Assembly: GCF_031759225.1 (NCBI RefSeq)
Contig: NZ_CP134494.1
Span: forward strand, 166,001 to 230,000
DNA length: 64,000 nucleotides
Source: Mesobacillus jeotgali
GTDB lineage: Bacteria; Bacillota; Bacilli; Bacillales; Cytobacillaceae
Reading direction: 5' to 3'
This document shows, one piece after another, positions 29,982 to 39,531 of the stretch; position 1 is the first letter of the stretch; every line of letters starts with the position of its first letter. The notes beneath the pieces were generated by a model that was not told the origin of the DNA, searched no databases, and saw only the letters and a list, made by a program, of their open reading frames with translations. The position numbers were made by a program, and so were the translations under genes.

Positions 29982-32371
29982 TGGCATACAGAATTAAAAA
30001 AATATTGATTGAGAATTTTAAATCTATTGACTATAAGTTTATAGATTTTGTGAATAAAGATTTAATTGTTTTTGATGGGCCTAATGGTTTTGGAAAAACC
30101 ACTATATTTGATGCAATAGAATTGGTAGTTTGCGGACGTGTTTATCGTGTCAACAACACAGCTGATGGAAGGATGGGTTATAGTGATTTACTTTTTTCAA
30201 AGGATAAGAGTAAAGACACCGTAATTAAAATTGAGTTCGACAATGGTAAGCAGACTTTTACTGTTGTAAAAATTTTCGATGCAAGTAAGAAACTAAATGC
30301 ATTAGACCGTAAACCAGATAATTGGAGTTTATTTGATACGTATGTTGTAAAAAGTTTTGAAGAACCTCTATCATCTCAAATTCTCCAGAAAACAGAAGAT
30401 ATTTTTCCTTCATTAGAAATGGATGAGCTAACTCGATACTTCAGCTTATTTTACTATATTCAACAAGAAGAAAAGACATTCTTTTTAAAAAAGCCTGGAA
30501 AAGAACGTATGAATGAAATCTCTCAACTATTTGATACAAAAAAGGAACAAGCAGAAAAGGAGAAATTGGAGAAATTTAAGGGTGTATTAGAACGTGAACG
30601 AAGGGAAATCGATGGAAATAAAGGTACCTTGCCAAATAAATTGAATTTGTTAAGCACTCTTACATCAGGAGTCACAAATATAGATAAAAGTAAACTTGTT
30701 GACGTAGAATATTTTCAACTGATTCCTGAACTTACAAATCCAAAAGAATGGGATAAAAAAGTTATTTCAACTCAACAGGAAACAAGGAATCTCTTCCTAA
30801 ATGAATTAAGGGAGCTTTACGATTTTAGGAAGAATTTTGATGAGTTCTTAAAGGCACAAAAAAACAAAGCTTTGCAAGCAAAAGCTGATGATAAACAATT
30901 GTTACGTGATACTATTATTTTAGGTAATTTTATGGATGTATATAATGGTTTAAAGGAGAAAAAAGAAAAGGAAGAAAAACTTAGAAAATTAAAAGGAATT
31001 TTAACTAAAGAGAAGGTCCCTGAAAATTTAGTAACAATACCGCTAGAAGAATTAAAGAAATTGGTTGACCAAAAAGTGGATATAAAAACTATTAAAGATA
31101 AAATTGATTTGCTAATTGATTATAAGAAAAATGCTGGTGAACTAGCTGAAATTGTTCAGGAAGTTAACTCAACAAGAAACACATTAATCCAGCATTTTGA
31201 AAAAGCAAATAAATATAATATTGTAGATGAATCCCATTGCCCTCTTTGTGGACAAGAATGGAATTCTCATAATAACCTGTTAGAACAAATACAATTAAAG
31301 GGAAAACAGTTCCGGAGATTTTACGATTCATCAATAGCAAAGTTTGAAGTTGAATTAGATTCTCTTTATAATGAACATCTGCAACCAATTTTCAGTTGGA
31401 TTGAGGAATATTTAAGTAATGATAGTCATATTGTTGATGACAAATTTTTCAAACAACTATCATCTAGCTACAAGAGAAGAAACATGGTTCAATCGTTTTT
31501 AGAATGGTGTAAATTTAATGCTCTTGAAGTGCTTAGTTATCTTAACAAGGAACAACAGTTTTTTCAAGACATAGAAGCTCGGGTCGAAGAGCTTTCCATG
31601 CATCTAATAGGTAAAAAACATGCCGTGAAAAATGGATACACTGAGTTTGATGAGAAGACTTACAAATTTGAATCAATTTACCAAGATCTTTTTGCATCTT
31701 CTGAAGGACGTGTTAGGAGGATAACATTAAAACAAATACATCAAAAAGCACAGTATGTTGATTTTCAATATTTTCATCGCAGTTCCGAAATAATTAAAAA
31801 ACTAGAGATAGAAATTTCTCAATTACAATCTAGACTTAAAGTAGTAGAATTAGGTATTGAAAAATCCAATGACATTATAAAAATTTATGAAAAGCGTATC
31901 GGTCAGCACTGGAAGCGTATTATGCGTGATATTGAAATTCCGTTCTATATCTATAGTGGAAAACTTCTACAGGATTATCAAAGGGGTTTGGGGCTTTTTA
32001 TAGAAGAAAGTGAAGGGGATGGCGTTAAAAGTATTAAATTCGTTGCAAATTCAAAATCTGATCATGATGCAGTAAACTATCTCTCTTCTGGACAAATGTC
32101 TGCTCTTGTAATAGCTTTTACATTGGCCTTGAACAAGGTATATGGAAACGGCTCTATGGATATTCTTCTGATTGATGACCCAGTTCAGACAATGGATGAG
32201 ATTAATATGGCATCCTTTGTGGAACTACTTCGTAACGACTTTAAACATAAACAAATTTTCTTATCCACACATGAAGATGATGTTTCTCGATTCATTCGTT
32301 ATAAATTTAAGAAGTATGGTTTAGAGGTTCTGAAGTATAACGTAAAAGATAGATTTTATGTTAATTCTTAA
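29981..32371 (+). CDS. SMC/Rad50-like ATPase of the ABC-3C system
   Basis: 796 residues. Walker A GPNGFGKTT is at 33-41. Long coiled coils flank a zinc-hook motif CPLCGQEW near residue 420. The ABC signature LSSGQMSAL is near 701, Walker B ILLIDDPVQTMDE near 729, and the switch His in STHEDD near 763. This is a complete Rad50/RecF-type ATPase, predicted to sense a DNA end or invader structure and license the effector. It is the last gene of the three-gene unit, and a bidirectional terminator follows at 32413. No SbcD-like nuclease is adjacent, which speaks against an SbcCD complex. Confidence 0.8.
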   Translation: MAYRIKKILIENFKSIDYKFIDFVNKDLIVFDGPNGFGKTTIFDAIELVVCGRVYRVNNTADGRMGYSDLLFSKDKSKDTVIKIEFDNGKQTFTVVKIFDASKKLNALDRKPDNWSLFDTYVVKSFEEPLSSQILQKTEDIFPSLEMDELTRYFSLFYYIQQEEKTFFLKKPGKERMNEISQLFDTKKEQAEKEKLEKFKGVLERERREIDGNKGTLPNKLNLLSTLTSGVTNIDKSKLVDVEYFQLIPELTNPKEWDKKVISTQQETRNLFLNELRELYDFRKNFDEFLKAQKNKALQAKADDKQLLRDTIILGNFMDVYNGLKEKKEKEEKLRKLKGILTKEKVPENLVTIPLEELKKLVDQKVDIKTIKDKIDLLIDYKKNAGELAEIVQEVNSTRNTLIQHFEKANKYNIVDESHCPLCGQEWNSHNNLLEQIQLKGKQFRRFYDSSIAKFEVELDSLYNEHLQPIFSWIEEYLSNDSHIVDDKFFKQLSSSYKRRNMVQSFLEWCKFNALEVLSYLNKEQQFFQDIEARVEELSMHLIGKKHAVKNGYTEFDEKTYKFESIYQDLFASSEGRVRRITLKQIHQKAQYVDFQYFHRSSEIIKKLEIEISQLQSRLKVVELGIEKSNDIIKIYEKRIGQHWKRIMRDIEIPFYIYSGKLLQDYQRGLGLFIEESEGDGVKSIKFVANSKSDHDAVNYLSSGQMSALVIAFTLALNKVYGNGSMDILLIDDPVQTMDEINMASFVELLRNDFKHKQIFLSTHEDDVSRFIRYKFKKYGLEVLKYNVKDRFYVNS

Positions 32372-32412
32372 ATTTAGAGAAATCTCTGTATAACAAAAAG
32401 TTGATATCCTCA

Positions 32413-32449
32413 AAAAAGCGTATGTTTTACAAAACACACGCTTTTTTTT
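32413..32449. terminator. Bidirectional terminator between ATPase and MFS genes
   Basis: AAAAAAGCGTATGTTTT pairs with AAAACACACGCTTTTTTT (one mismatch). It serves both converging genes. Confidence 0.85.
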
Positions 32450-33674
32450 ACCATAATTTTTGATTACTATTCGCATGTGAATCAGTCTTTGGTTGAAAAA
32501 ATGAAGTCAAGAAGTAAAACAATCCAGGTAAAATAATTACAATGCCGACAATAAAATATATTTGACGGATGCTTAAGTCAAATAGTGATGAGGAAGCAAA
32601 CAAAATTCCCATGGGCATTGTAACTCTGAGGAAAAGCAGGCGAACTGCACTTAGCTGACTTAAACGATCTCTAGGAGCGTCACGTTGGAAAATGGCAGCA
32701 CTTTGAGCATTGAATAAAGGAAACAAAATCCCCCCTAGCAATTCACATAACCATGCAAATGGAATCGATGTTACAAGTAATAAAAGAAGGAATGAAAAAC
32801 CCCCTCCAATTAAACCAAGGTACATAGTTTGCTGGGTTTTAGGTAATTTAGTAAGTAGTATCATGCCTAAAGCATAACCGACTGGAAATGCTCCTGAAAA
32901 TATTGCGTACTCCCAGTAATCACCATTAAGTTCTCCTCTTACAAAAGGAATACTTAAAACCATTGTTGCCCCAACCGCAAACTGAACTGTAGAAGAAAGA
33001 AATGTGAGTTGAAAAAGATGTGGATATTTAAAAAACGTTCGATAGCCTTCTTTCATTTCTGTCCACCAGAATTTTTTTGTCCATGTGCCAACTTTCTTCT
33101 TACTTAATTGTGGAATACGTGAAAGAGCTAAGTAGCTAGCAAGAAACATTAATGAAGAAAATCCATAAATGTAAGGCATTGGACTAATCAATAGAAATAA
33201 GGAAATAACTCCTGGCGCGATAAAACCCATAAGTCGAATAGTGCCATCTAATAATCCATTTGCTTCTACCAGATCTTTTTCATTACAAACTTCAGGCAAT
33301 AGTGAAAATGATAAACTTGCGTAAATGGGTTGCATCAACCCTAGTAAACATTGCAATACGATCAACCCTAAGATTGTTCCAACATCTGTACCAATCAAGA
33401 AACCAACCAGTGGAAGAACATAGGCTCCAGCACGAATCAATTGTATGTTTTGAAGCATTTTCTCCTTTACTACATGATTAAGGAATGGGGCACTAATGCC
33501 TTGCAATATTAAAGAGGGAATAAAATAAACCAACCAAAGTACACCCATCCATTCCTTTGATCCTGTTAATTCATAAAGTAATAGGCCATTAATAATTCCC
33601 CCAGCTGCCCCTCCAAATTCTGATATAATTTCACCAATCCAAAGTGCTTGAAATGACTTAGAGAACTTCCTCAT
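32448..33674 (-). CDS. MFS transporter
   Basis: 408 residues with about 12 hydrophobic helices, the size of a 12-TM major-facilitator protein of the macrolide/multidrug exporter type (first helix region FQALWIGEIISEFGGAAGGI; SFSLLPEVCNEKDLVEANGL is typical of the Mef/Bacillus efflux subgroup near residue 130). Substrate unknown. Its start overlaps the stop of the ArsR-type gene by 4 bp, so it is regulated with it. Cargo of the Tn7-like element. Confidence 0.82.
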   Translation of the reverse strand: MRKFSKSFQALWIGEIISEFGGAAGGIINGLLLYELTGSKEWMGVLWLVYFIPSLILQGISAPFLNHVVKEKMLQNIQLIRAGAYVLPLVGFLIGTDVGTILGLIVLQCLLGLMQPIYASLSFSLLPEVCNEKDLVEANGLLDGTIRLMGFIAPGVISLFLLISPMPYIYGFSSLMFLASYLALSRIPQLSKKKVGTWTKKFWWTEMKEGYRTFFKYPHLFQLTFLSSTVQFAVGATMVLSIPFVRGELNGDYWEYAIFSGAFPVGYALGMILLTKLPKTQQTMYLGLIGGGFSFLLLLLVTSIPFAWLCELLGGILFPLFNAQSAAIFQRDAPRDRLSQLSAVRLLFLRVTMPMGILFASSSLFDLSIRQIYFIVGIVIILPGLFYFLTSFFQPKTDSHANSNQKLW

Positions 33675-34714
33675 TTGACAATACCAAGATACTGATAGAG
33701 TTTTCCGGAAAAATTATTAATCTGTGCTAAATTCGCCGAATAGACTCCTCTTTCAACTTGAATAAATTTTGCTGCTTTTAATATTGAAAGCTGGTGATGT
33801 AATGTTGTTTTAGAAGTATTAAACTGTACACTTAACTCTTGGAGTGATAACGGTCCCTTTAAGAGTTGATAGAGTAATTTTAATCGCAACTCATCCCCTA
33901 ATGCCTTATAAATACGTATTAATTCATTTGGTGGAACGCCTTGTTCCAACAAGTATTCTTCCTTTATGGGATAAAAAAAGAGTTTAGTATCAGGAGTCCG
34001 GGCTTCTAATACCCAAGGACGATATGATACGTGAGGAATTAATTTAACAGTCCAAACAGAAGGTTCAGGAAGATATTTAATACCGTCGGTAATAAATTCA
34101 ATTTTCTCAAGTGGATTTGTCATATCCAGTAGATTACTTTGCTTCTTTTCAAAACCAAGTGCCTGAATCCATTTTTCCCATTCTCCTTGTTTACTTATCC
34201 AATTTAACCAGCTGTTCATAGTATTTATGAATAGATCGTAAAGTTCCTGATGTGTATAGAGAGCGAGATTACGTATATACCCACTTAAAAAATCATGGTC
34301 TTCAAAATGTTTAGCATAGTTATCGAATAATTCATGACGATGATATTCTGAAGAAGCTGCTTTCCTCATGGCTTCAGTATTTCGATTCTTATAAGGTAAA
34401 AGTGTGTCATAAAAACTCTCAAGTGGAATTACTGAAAGAAGTTTCTCAAACTCTTGAACTGATGACGATGATAATTTGTTTTGAAGCATAATTAATCCAT
34501 ACCAAAAGTTTGTCTTTTCAATCATTTTCAAATTATTTACTAGTGAAACTGGCATTGTTTCTTTTTCGTTTGACCACTTTTCATCCAATTCAAATGTATG
34601 TCGTAGTTTTGCATGGGTAAATCCAGCTATGCCTAGTATCACTTCCCAAACATGTGAGGATTCTACTTGTACTGAAATTGTTTCAAGAGGCTGCGGCGAA
34701 AAATTATATTTCAA
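33671..34714 (-). CDS. ArsR/SmtB-type winged-helix regulator with large N-terminal domain
   Basis: 347 residues. The C-terminal 90 residues are a winged helix (IYKALGDELRLKLLYQLLKG, LSVQFNTSKTTLHHQLSILKAA). The first about 250 residues form an extra helical domain, probably for ligand or dimer contacts, as in long ArsR proteins that sit with MFS exporters. It has no Cys-based metal site, so a metal ligand is unlikely. First gene of the pair with the MFS exporter, and likely its repressor. A palindrome lies 40 bp upstream. AGGAGGGG precedes the start. Confidence 0.8.
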   Translation of the reverse strand: MKYNFSPQPLETISVQVESSHVWEVILGIAGFTHAKLRHTFELDEKWSNEKETMPVSLVNNLKMIEKTNFWYGLIMLQNKLSSSSVQEFEKLLSVIPLESFYDTLLPYKNRNTEAMRKAASSEYHRHELFDNYAKHFEDHDFLSGYIRNLALYTHQELYDLFINTMNSWLNWISKQGEWEKWIQALGFEKKQSNLLDMTNPLEKIEFITDGIKYLPEPSVWTVKLIPHVSYRPWVLEARTPDTKLFFYPIKEEYLLEQGVPPNELIRIYKALGDELRLKLLYQLLKGPLSLQELSVQFNTSKTTLHHQLSILKAAKFIQVERGVYSANLAQINNFSGKLYQYLGIVK

Positions 34715-34744
34715 AAAAACCCCTCCTATAATTTAATATCTTTT

Positions 34745-34772
34745 ATTCTAAAATATTCGAATAAAATATTCA
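34745..34772. promoter_or_regulatory. Possible operator between arsR-type gene and tnsA
   Basis: TATTCGAATA is a perfect 10-bp palindrome (34754-34763) flanked by further TATTC/GAATA half-sites. It lies in the promoter region of the ArsR-MFS pair. Candidate autoregulatory site only. Confidence 0.35.
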
Positions 34773-34900
34773 ATAATTATGAAATAAATATGAATAGTTA
34801 TTTGTTTTAGTTGTTAGTGCTGGAAGCAACTCTTAGTTACTTGCAAATTGTGTTGATTTTTGTTACTAATAGGAAAAAGTTGTTTATAGGAGGTGGATTT

Positions 34901-35749
34901 ATGTCGAGAAACAAGTATACATGGACAGAAGAAAAAATCGCCAAGCGTTACGCAGAAGGTAGAGGCTCTGGTGATTTAAATAACTATTTACCATGGCTGA
35001 CAATTCAAGATGTACCTAGTGAAGGCAGGTCCCATCGCCCTAAAGGATGGAAAACAAATAGAAAGCATGAACTTCTTTCTGATTTAGAACTTTCCTTTTT
35101 TTATTATTTAGAGTGGAGCAATAAAGTAATTGATATAAAAGAGCAGTATCCTCTAGACAGAGATGACACCATTGCAATCGCCTCAGAGAAAAATATCCCA
35201 CATCCATTTGAGAATAGTACTCAAACTCCCATAGTAATGACCACTGATTTTTTAGTAACAACTCGTATTGGTAAAGACATTATTCATATAGCTCGATCAA
35301 TTAAACCAAGTGAAAAGCAAGAAGACCCAAAAGTTTTAGGAAGGCTCGAAATAGAAAGGCAATTTTGGCAGGATAAAGGAGTTGAGTGGATAGTAGTTGA
35401 CGAGAAAGTAATGTCAAAGCAATTTTTCAAAAATATGAAATATATTCACGAATATTATTACCTAACAAATAGTGTTGAGGAAGAAATGGCAACTCATTTT
35501 TTAGGTTTCTTAGCCAGTATAGCTATGAAAAAACCAGAAAAAAAGTTAATTGACTGTTGTAATGAATTTGATACGCTTTATAACTTGGATAATGGTTCAG
35601 CAATATATTATTGTAGGCACTTATATGCTCGTCAATATCTAGTGACTAACGATATGGAAAAGGCAATACAACCTCACAAAATCTCTTTGGCTGATCTTGA
35701 TATTAGAAATGGAGGCTTTGAAAGAAATTATGGAGACTTTATCAGTTAA
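34901..35749 (+). CDS. tnsA: Tn7-like transposase subunit TnsA
   Basis: 282 residues, close to Tn7 TnsA (273). TnsA cuts the 5' ends of the transposon with a restriction-endonuclease fold. Candidate catalytic residues are Glu63 (DLELSF), Asp116 (MTTDFLV) and Lys135 (ARSIKPS), which line up with Glu63, Asp114 and Lys132 of Tn7. The C-terminal domain has YYCRHLYARQYL near residue 230. AGGAGGTGG is 6-8 nt before ATG 34901; the longer frame from 34811 has no site. It overlaps tnsB. Having a TnsA implies cut-and-paste movement. Confidence 0.93.
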   Translation: MSRNKYTWTEEKIAKRYAEGRGSGDLNNYLPWLTIQDVPSEGRSHRPKGWKTNRKHELLSDLELSFFYYLEWSNKVIDIKEQYPLDRDDTIAIASEKNIPHPFENSTQTPIVMTTDFLVTTRIGKDIIHIARSIKPSEKQEDPKVLGRLEIERQFWQDKGVEWIVVDEKVMSKQFFKNMKYIHEYYYLTNSVEEEMATHFLGFLASIAMKKPEKKLIDCCNEFDTLYNLDNGSAIYYCRHLYARQYLVTNDMEKAIQPHKISLADLDIRNGGFERNYGDFIS

Positions 35750-37898
35750 TGAGTTAATCGTCGATCTTGATTTAGAAAGGAATTATAGAGTCTTATGGGT
35801 GGATTCTGGCAATATAATCGCTTATGTAATAGATATAGAAAAAGATAAAGCACTCCCTTTTATCATGACCATTAAACATATTGAAGAAAAAATATACTTA
35901 GGTGAATATACAATTAAAGTAGATCGAGGGTTCATATTAAACAGGAAGCCCACAAAAAAAGATTTGGAGCATAGAGATAAAACCTGGATTTATATAAAGG
36001 ACCTTGTAGACCATAAACCAGGAATTTTTAAGAAAGACCAAAGAAATAAAATTATTGATAAAGTGATGTCTTCCCATACAATTGGTTCTCGTAATACAGT
36101 TTTAAAGAACTTAAGAAAATATTGGCAAAGAGGAATGGACAAAGACAGCCTGTTCCCTAATCATGCTCTCAAAAGGTCAGAAAATAACTATAAGACGAAG
36201 ACTGGAAGACCAAAAAAGAATGGAAAAACAGGCATTGTAATTACACAGGATATCAAAAATCAGTTTAAAAAATCCATTGAAAAATACTACTTAGATAGGA
36301 AAAAGCCTTCACTCAGATTTGCCTTTAACAACATGACATCGGATTATTATTCAAAATATAAGTATTTTGATAAAGAAGGTAATGAAAAAATCAAGCTAGT
36401 AGAAGAAGAAAAAAGACCGACATTTCGGCAATTTCAATATTGGTTTAGAAAAGAGTATTTTAGTGATGATGTTACCAAAGCACGCGAAGGTAAACATATT
36501 TTTGAACAAAATTATAGAGCTATTACTGGTTCATCGACAGCTGAAACGGATGGACCCGGTGATATTTTTCAGATAGATGCAACGCCAAGTAATGCTTATT
36601 TAGTAAGTCGTTTTAATCCCAATTGGATAGTAGGTAGACCGACCACATATTTTATCGTAGATGTAAATACTCACTTAATTACTGGACTGTATGTAGGGTT
36701 AGAAAATGCTTCTTGGAAAGCCATGATGAATGCTATTTTAAATGCTTGTTCAGATAAGGTGGAGTTTTGTAAAAAATATGATATTGATATCACTTCAGAT
36801 ATGTGGCCATCGATGCATTTGCCAAGCAACATTATCGGTGATAGAGGTGAACTGGCAAGTCATGGTGTGGATCATTTGGTTGAGGGTTTAGGCCCTCTTA
36901 TTAGCAACACACCACCCTATCGTCCCGACTGGAAAGGAATCGTAGAGAAGTTATTCGATACTTCTCAAGAGAAAATAAAACCCTTTATACCAGGTTACGT
37001 ACATAAGGATCATGGAGAAAGAGGAGTTAAAGATTATCGTCTAGAAGCAACGTTAACTATAGAAGATTACACGAAAGTATTAATCCATTTTATACTTTTT
37101 TATAACCAAAATTTCTATATGGATGATTATATAAGAACTGAGGAACAGATAGGAGATAATGTCCAGCCTATTCCAATAAAATTATGGGAATGGGGAATAA
37201 AAAATGCTGCTGGTAAATTGCATAAACATAATATCGAAAAAATTAAATTTTATTTATTACCACGAGCTACAGCAACAGTTACAGAAAAAGGTATCAAGTA
37301 TAAAAAAATGCTATATACAACTCCGGTGGCAATAAAAGAGGGTTGGTTTTCAAGGGCAAGGTTAAAAGGAAGTTGGAAAGTGGAGTTTTCTTTCGATCCA
37401 AGAAATATGGACACAATTTATATACACTCAAATGACAAGGACCTATTCATTCCATGTAATTTTGTTGATCATCATAGCAGATACAAAAATAAAACAATTG
37501 AGGAAATTGAACAACTAATAGAATTTGAATCTGATGATAAGAAGAATTTTGAGCATACCCAACTGGAAAATGAAATTAACTTCTATTCAGATATTCAAGG
37601 CATTGTCAAAGCTGCAGAAAAGAATAAAAAAGAACATCTAGACAAATCTCTAAGCAAAGCTGCTAGAACTAAAAATATTAAAGGATACAGAAAGCAGGAG
37701 CAACTGGAGAGAAGCTTTGAAGAGTCTATAAAACCGTCTACCGAAGAGGAGATAGTTAGTTCTACCACCGATAAAGATAATGTAGTTGAGTCTTTCGTTA
37801 ATCAACCTATGGATAATCAAGAATCCGATGGTACTCTTCATTCAAAAGTATCGATAAAGCAATTATTTGCCAAAAGAGGTCGGAAAGAAAATGGATAA
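35709..37898 (+). CDS. tnsB: Tn7-like DDE transposase TnsB
   Basis: About 729 residues (Tn7 TnsB 702). The DDE triad is Asp290 (IFQIDATPS), Asp378 (IIGDRGELAS) and Glu413 (GIVEKLFD), with the usual 34-residue gap between the last two. HTH domains that bind the end repeats fill the first 250 residues. A beta-barrel and the TnsC-contacting tail follow, ending KQLFAKRGRKENG. TnsB joins the 3' ends to the target. The start is uncertain: ATG 35709 or ATG 35730, both inside the end of tnsA. It overlaps tnsC by 8 bp. Confidence 0.95.
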   Translation: MEALKEIMETLSVNELIVDLDLERNYRVLWVDSGNIIAYVIDIEKDKALPFIMTIKHIEEKIYLGEYTIKVDRGFILNRKPTKKDLEHRDKTWIYIKDLVDHKPGIFKKDQRNKIIDKVMSSHTIGSRNTVLKNLRKYWQRGMDKDSLFPNHALKRSENNYKTKTGRPKKNGKTGIVITQDIKNQFKKSIEKYYLDRKKPSLRFAFNNMTSDYYSKYKYFDKEGNEKIKLVEEEKRPTFRQFQYWFRKEYFSDDVTKAREGKHIFEQNYRAITGSSTAETDGPGDIFQIDATPSNAYLVSRFNPNWIVGRPTTYFIVDVNTHLITGLYVGLENASWKAMMNAILNACSDKVEFCKKYDIDITSDMWPSMHLPSNIIGDRGELASHGVDHLVEGLGPLISNTPPYRPDWKGIVEKLFDTSQEKIKPFIPGYVHKDHGERGVKDYRLEATLTIEDYTKVLIHFILFYNQNFYMDDYIRTEEQIGDNVQPIPIKLWEWGIKNAAGKLHKHNIEKIKFYLLPRATATVTEKGIKYKKMLYTTPVAIKEGWFSRARLKGSWKVEFSFDPRNMDTIYIHSNDKDLFIPCNFVDHHSRYKNKTIEEIEQLIEFESDDKKNFEHTQLENEINFYSDIQGIVKAAEKNKKEHLDKSLSKAARTKNIKGYRKQEQLERSFEESIKPSTEEEIVSSTTDKDNVVESFVNQPMDNQESDGTLHSKVSIKQLFAKRGRKENG

Positions 37899-39528
37899 AT
37901 TAATTAAGTTGGATAATGGGGACTATGCTTTTACAGCTCAATATAGAGACCAAGAAGTTGTTGATTACAAGGGTAATCCATTAATTGAGGCACTGCCACC
38001 TATTCTGTCTTATGAAGATGCGTTTGACCAACTCAGTTATATTCCTGAATATGAAGATAAAGAAAGAAACCTCTCTGCACATCACAGATATCATTCACTT
38101 CTAAGGCTTACCCGGTTTTATCAACCTATTGAAAAAACTCTTGAAGTGGAAGCAAAGTTTTCAAGACTGATTAGAGGCGGATATGTTTATCGAAATCCTA
38201 ACAGTAGATCCCATGCGGAAACCTTGATGGAGCTACACCGGAGATTAGAGAATAATGAACCTTTAGGTTTGCCCCCTGAGATAAGAAAATCTGCATCCAG
38301 TTTGTGTGTCATTGGCTTCTCGGGCATTGGCAAAACATCTACTATTGAAAGAGTGCTATCACTCTATCCAAAGGTTATTGTACATCAGTATCCTTTAAAC
38401 ATTGTACAGATTCCATGGTTAAAACTTAATTGTCCTAATGATGGCTCACCAAAAACGTTATGCTTAGACTTCTTTTTGAAGTTAGATGAGTTGCTAGGTA
38501 CTAACTATCTCAAACAGTATGGAAACAAACGAGATTCTTTGAGCTTTTTGATTATACGTCTAGGTCAATTAGCAAGAGCACATTGTTTAGGAGTATTAAT
38601 AATTGATGAAATCCAGCATTTATTGACTGCCAAAGATGAGGTATCCTCTAGTATGATGAATTTTTTAGTAACCCTTGTTAACGAAATTGGGATACCACTT
38701 ATGTTGATTGGCACCACTAAGGCTAAAGAGTTGCTTCAGGTTACTTTCAGGCAAGCCAGAAGAGCTGGGGGGCACGGTGAAGTATTATGGGGGCAAATGG
38801 AGAAAGATGATAATTGGGAAGTTTTATTGACCAGCATGTGGGAATATCAATGGACTAAACAGAAAGAGGTGCTTACACAGGAGTGGATTGATGTGTTGCA
38901 TTATGAGAGTCAGGGTATTGTAGATATTGCAGTAAAACTATTTCTACTTGCACAATCGCATGCGATTGAAACAGGAGAGGAAAAAATCACACCTAAGTTA
39001 ATAAACAAGATAAGCAAGAAATATCTATTAATGGTTCAAGATATGCTAACTGCATTAAAAAAGGGTATTCCTGAAGAAATTGCTAAATATGATGATATCA
39101 CACCTTTTGATATTGAAGAATTCATTTTGAGCAGAAAACCTGTAGTAAATATGAGGGAGAGGATAATCACCCAGAAAGAAAAGCAAGCTGAAAAAAGACA
39201 GCAAAAAGAGTTGTCAATTCTTGAAAAAGTTATCTTAACTTTAATTAATTTAGATATTAATGAGAAGTTAGCAGAATCTACGGCGAAAAGGATCATTTTA
39301 GAAAATAAGAACATAAGCCTTCAGGAAGCAGTCCAAAAGTCATTACTAACAATTAATCAACTTACGGAAGCTAAAAAGTCGGCAGAATCTGAAAAGAAAA
39401 ATAAAAGATCAGTGAATATTCTACTCGAGATAGTTGATAATGGTAGAAAAAACAGGAAATCAGCACACGATTCCCTGCTTGAAAGAGGTTTGATATTAGC
39501 ACCTTTTTCAGATACTAAACTATTTTAG
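37891..39528 (+). CDS. tnsC: AAA+ transposition regulator TnsC
   Basis: 545 residues (Tn7 TnsC 555). Walker A is GFSGIGKTS (Lys148) and Walker B VLIIDEIQHLL near residue 239; sensor-like LIGTTKA is near 280. TnsC forms ATP-bound rings on target DNA marked by TniQ/TnsD and recruits TnsAB. AGAGGT lies about 8 nt before ATG 37891, which overlaps the tnsB stop; the TTG at 37867 is less likely. The C-terminal 150 residues are Lys/Glu-rich helices, probably the TnsAB-contact region. Confidence 0.94.
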   Translation: MDKLIKLDNGDYAFTAQYRDQEVVDYKGNPLIEALPPILSYEDAFDQLSYIPEYEDKERNLSAHHRYHSLLRLTRFYQPIEKTLEVEAKFSRLIRGGYVYRNPNSRSHAETLMELHRRLENNEPLGLPPEIRKSASSLCVIGFSGIGKTSTIERVLSLYPKVIVHQYPLNIVQIPWLKLNCPNDGSPKTLCLDFFLKLDELLGTNYLKQYGNKRDSLSFLIIRLGQLARAHCLGVLIIDEIQHLLTAKDEVSSSMMNFLVTLVNEIGIPLMLIGTTKAKELLQVTFRQARRAGGHGEVLWGQMEKDDNWEVLLTSMWEYQWTKQKEVLTQEWIDVLHYESQGIVDIAVKLFLLAQSHAIETGEEKITPKLINKISKKYLLMVQDMLTALKKGIPEEIAKYDDITPFDIEEFILSRKPVVNMRERIITQKEKQAEKRQQKELSILEKVILTLINLDINEKLAESTAKRIILENKNISLQEAVQKSLLTINQLTEAKKSAESEKKNKRSVNILLEIVDNGRKNRKSAHDSLLERGLILAPFSDTKLF

Positions 39529-39531
39529 GTG

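Noticed and set aside
29981..32371. SbcC of an SbcCD nuclease complex
   Set aside because: No SbcD phosphoesterase gene is adjacent; the gene is coupled to two ABC-3C-type partners and is shorter than usual SbcC.
34715..34900. Second transposon right end, meaning a nested Tn7-like element
   Set aside because: Only one weak repeat-like site, no terminal TGT inverted repeat pairing with the left end, and no second target duplication.
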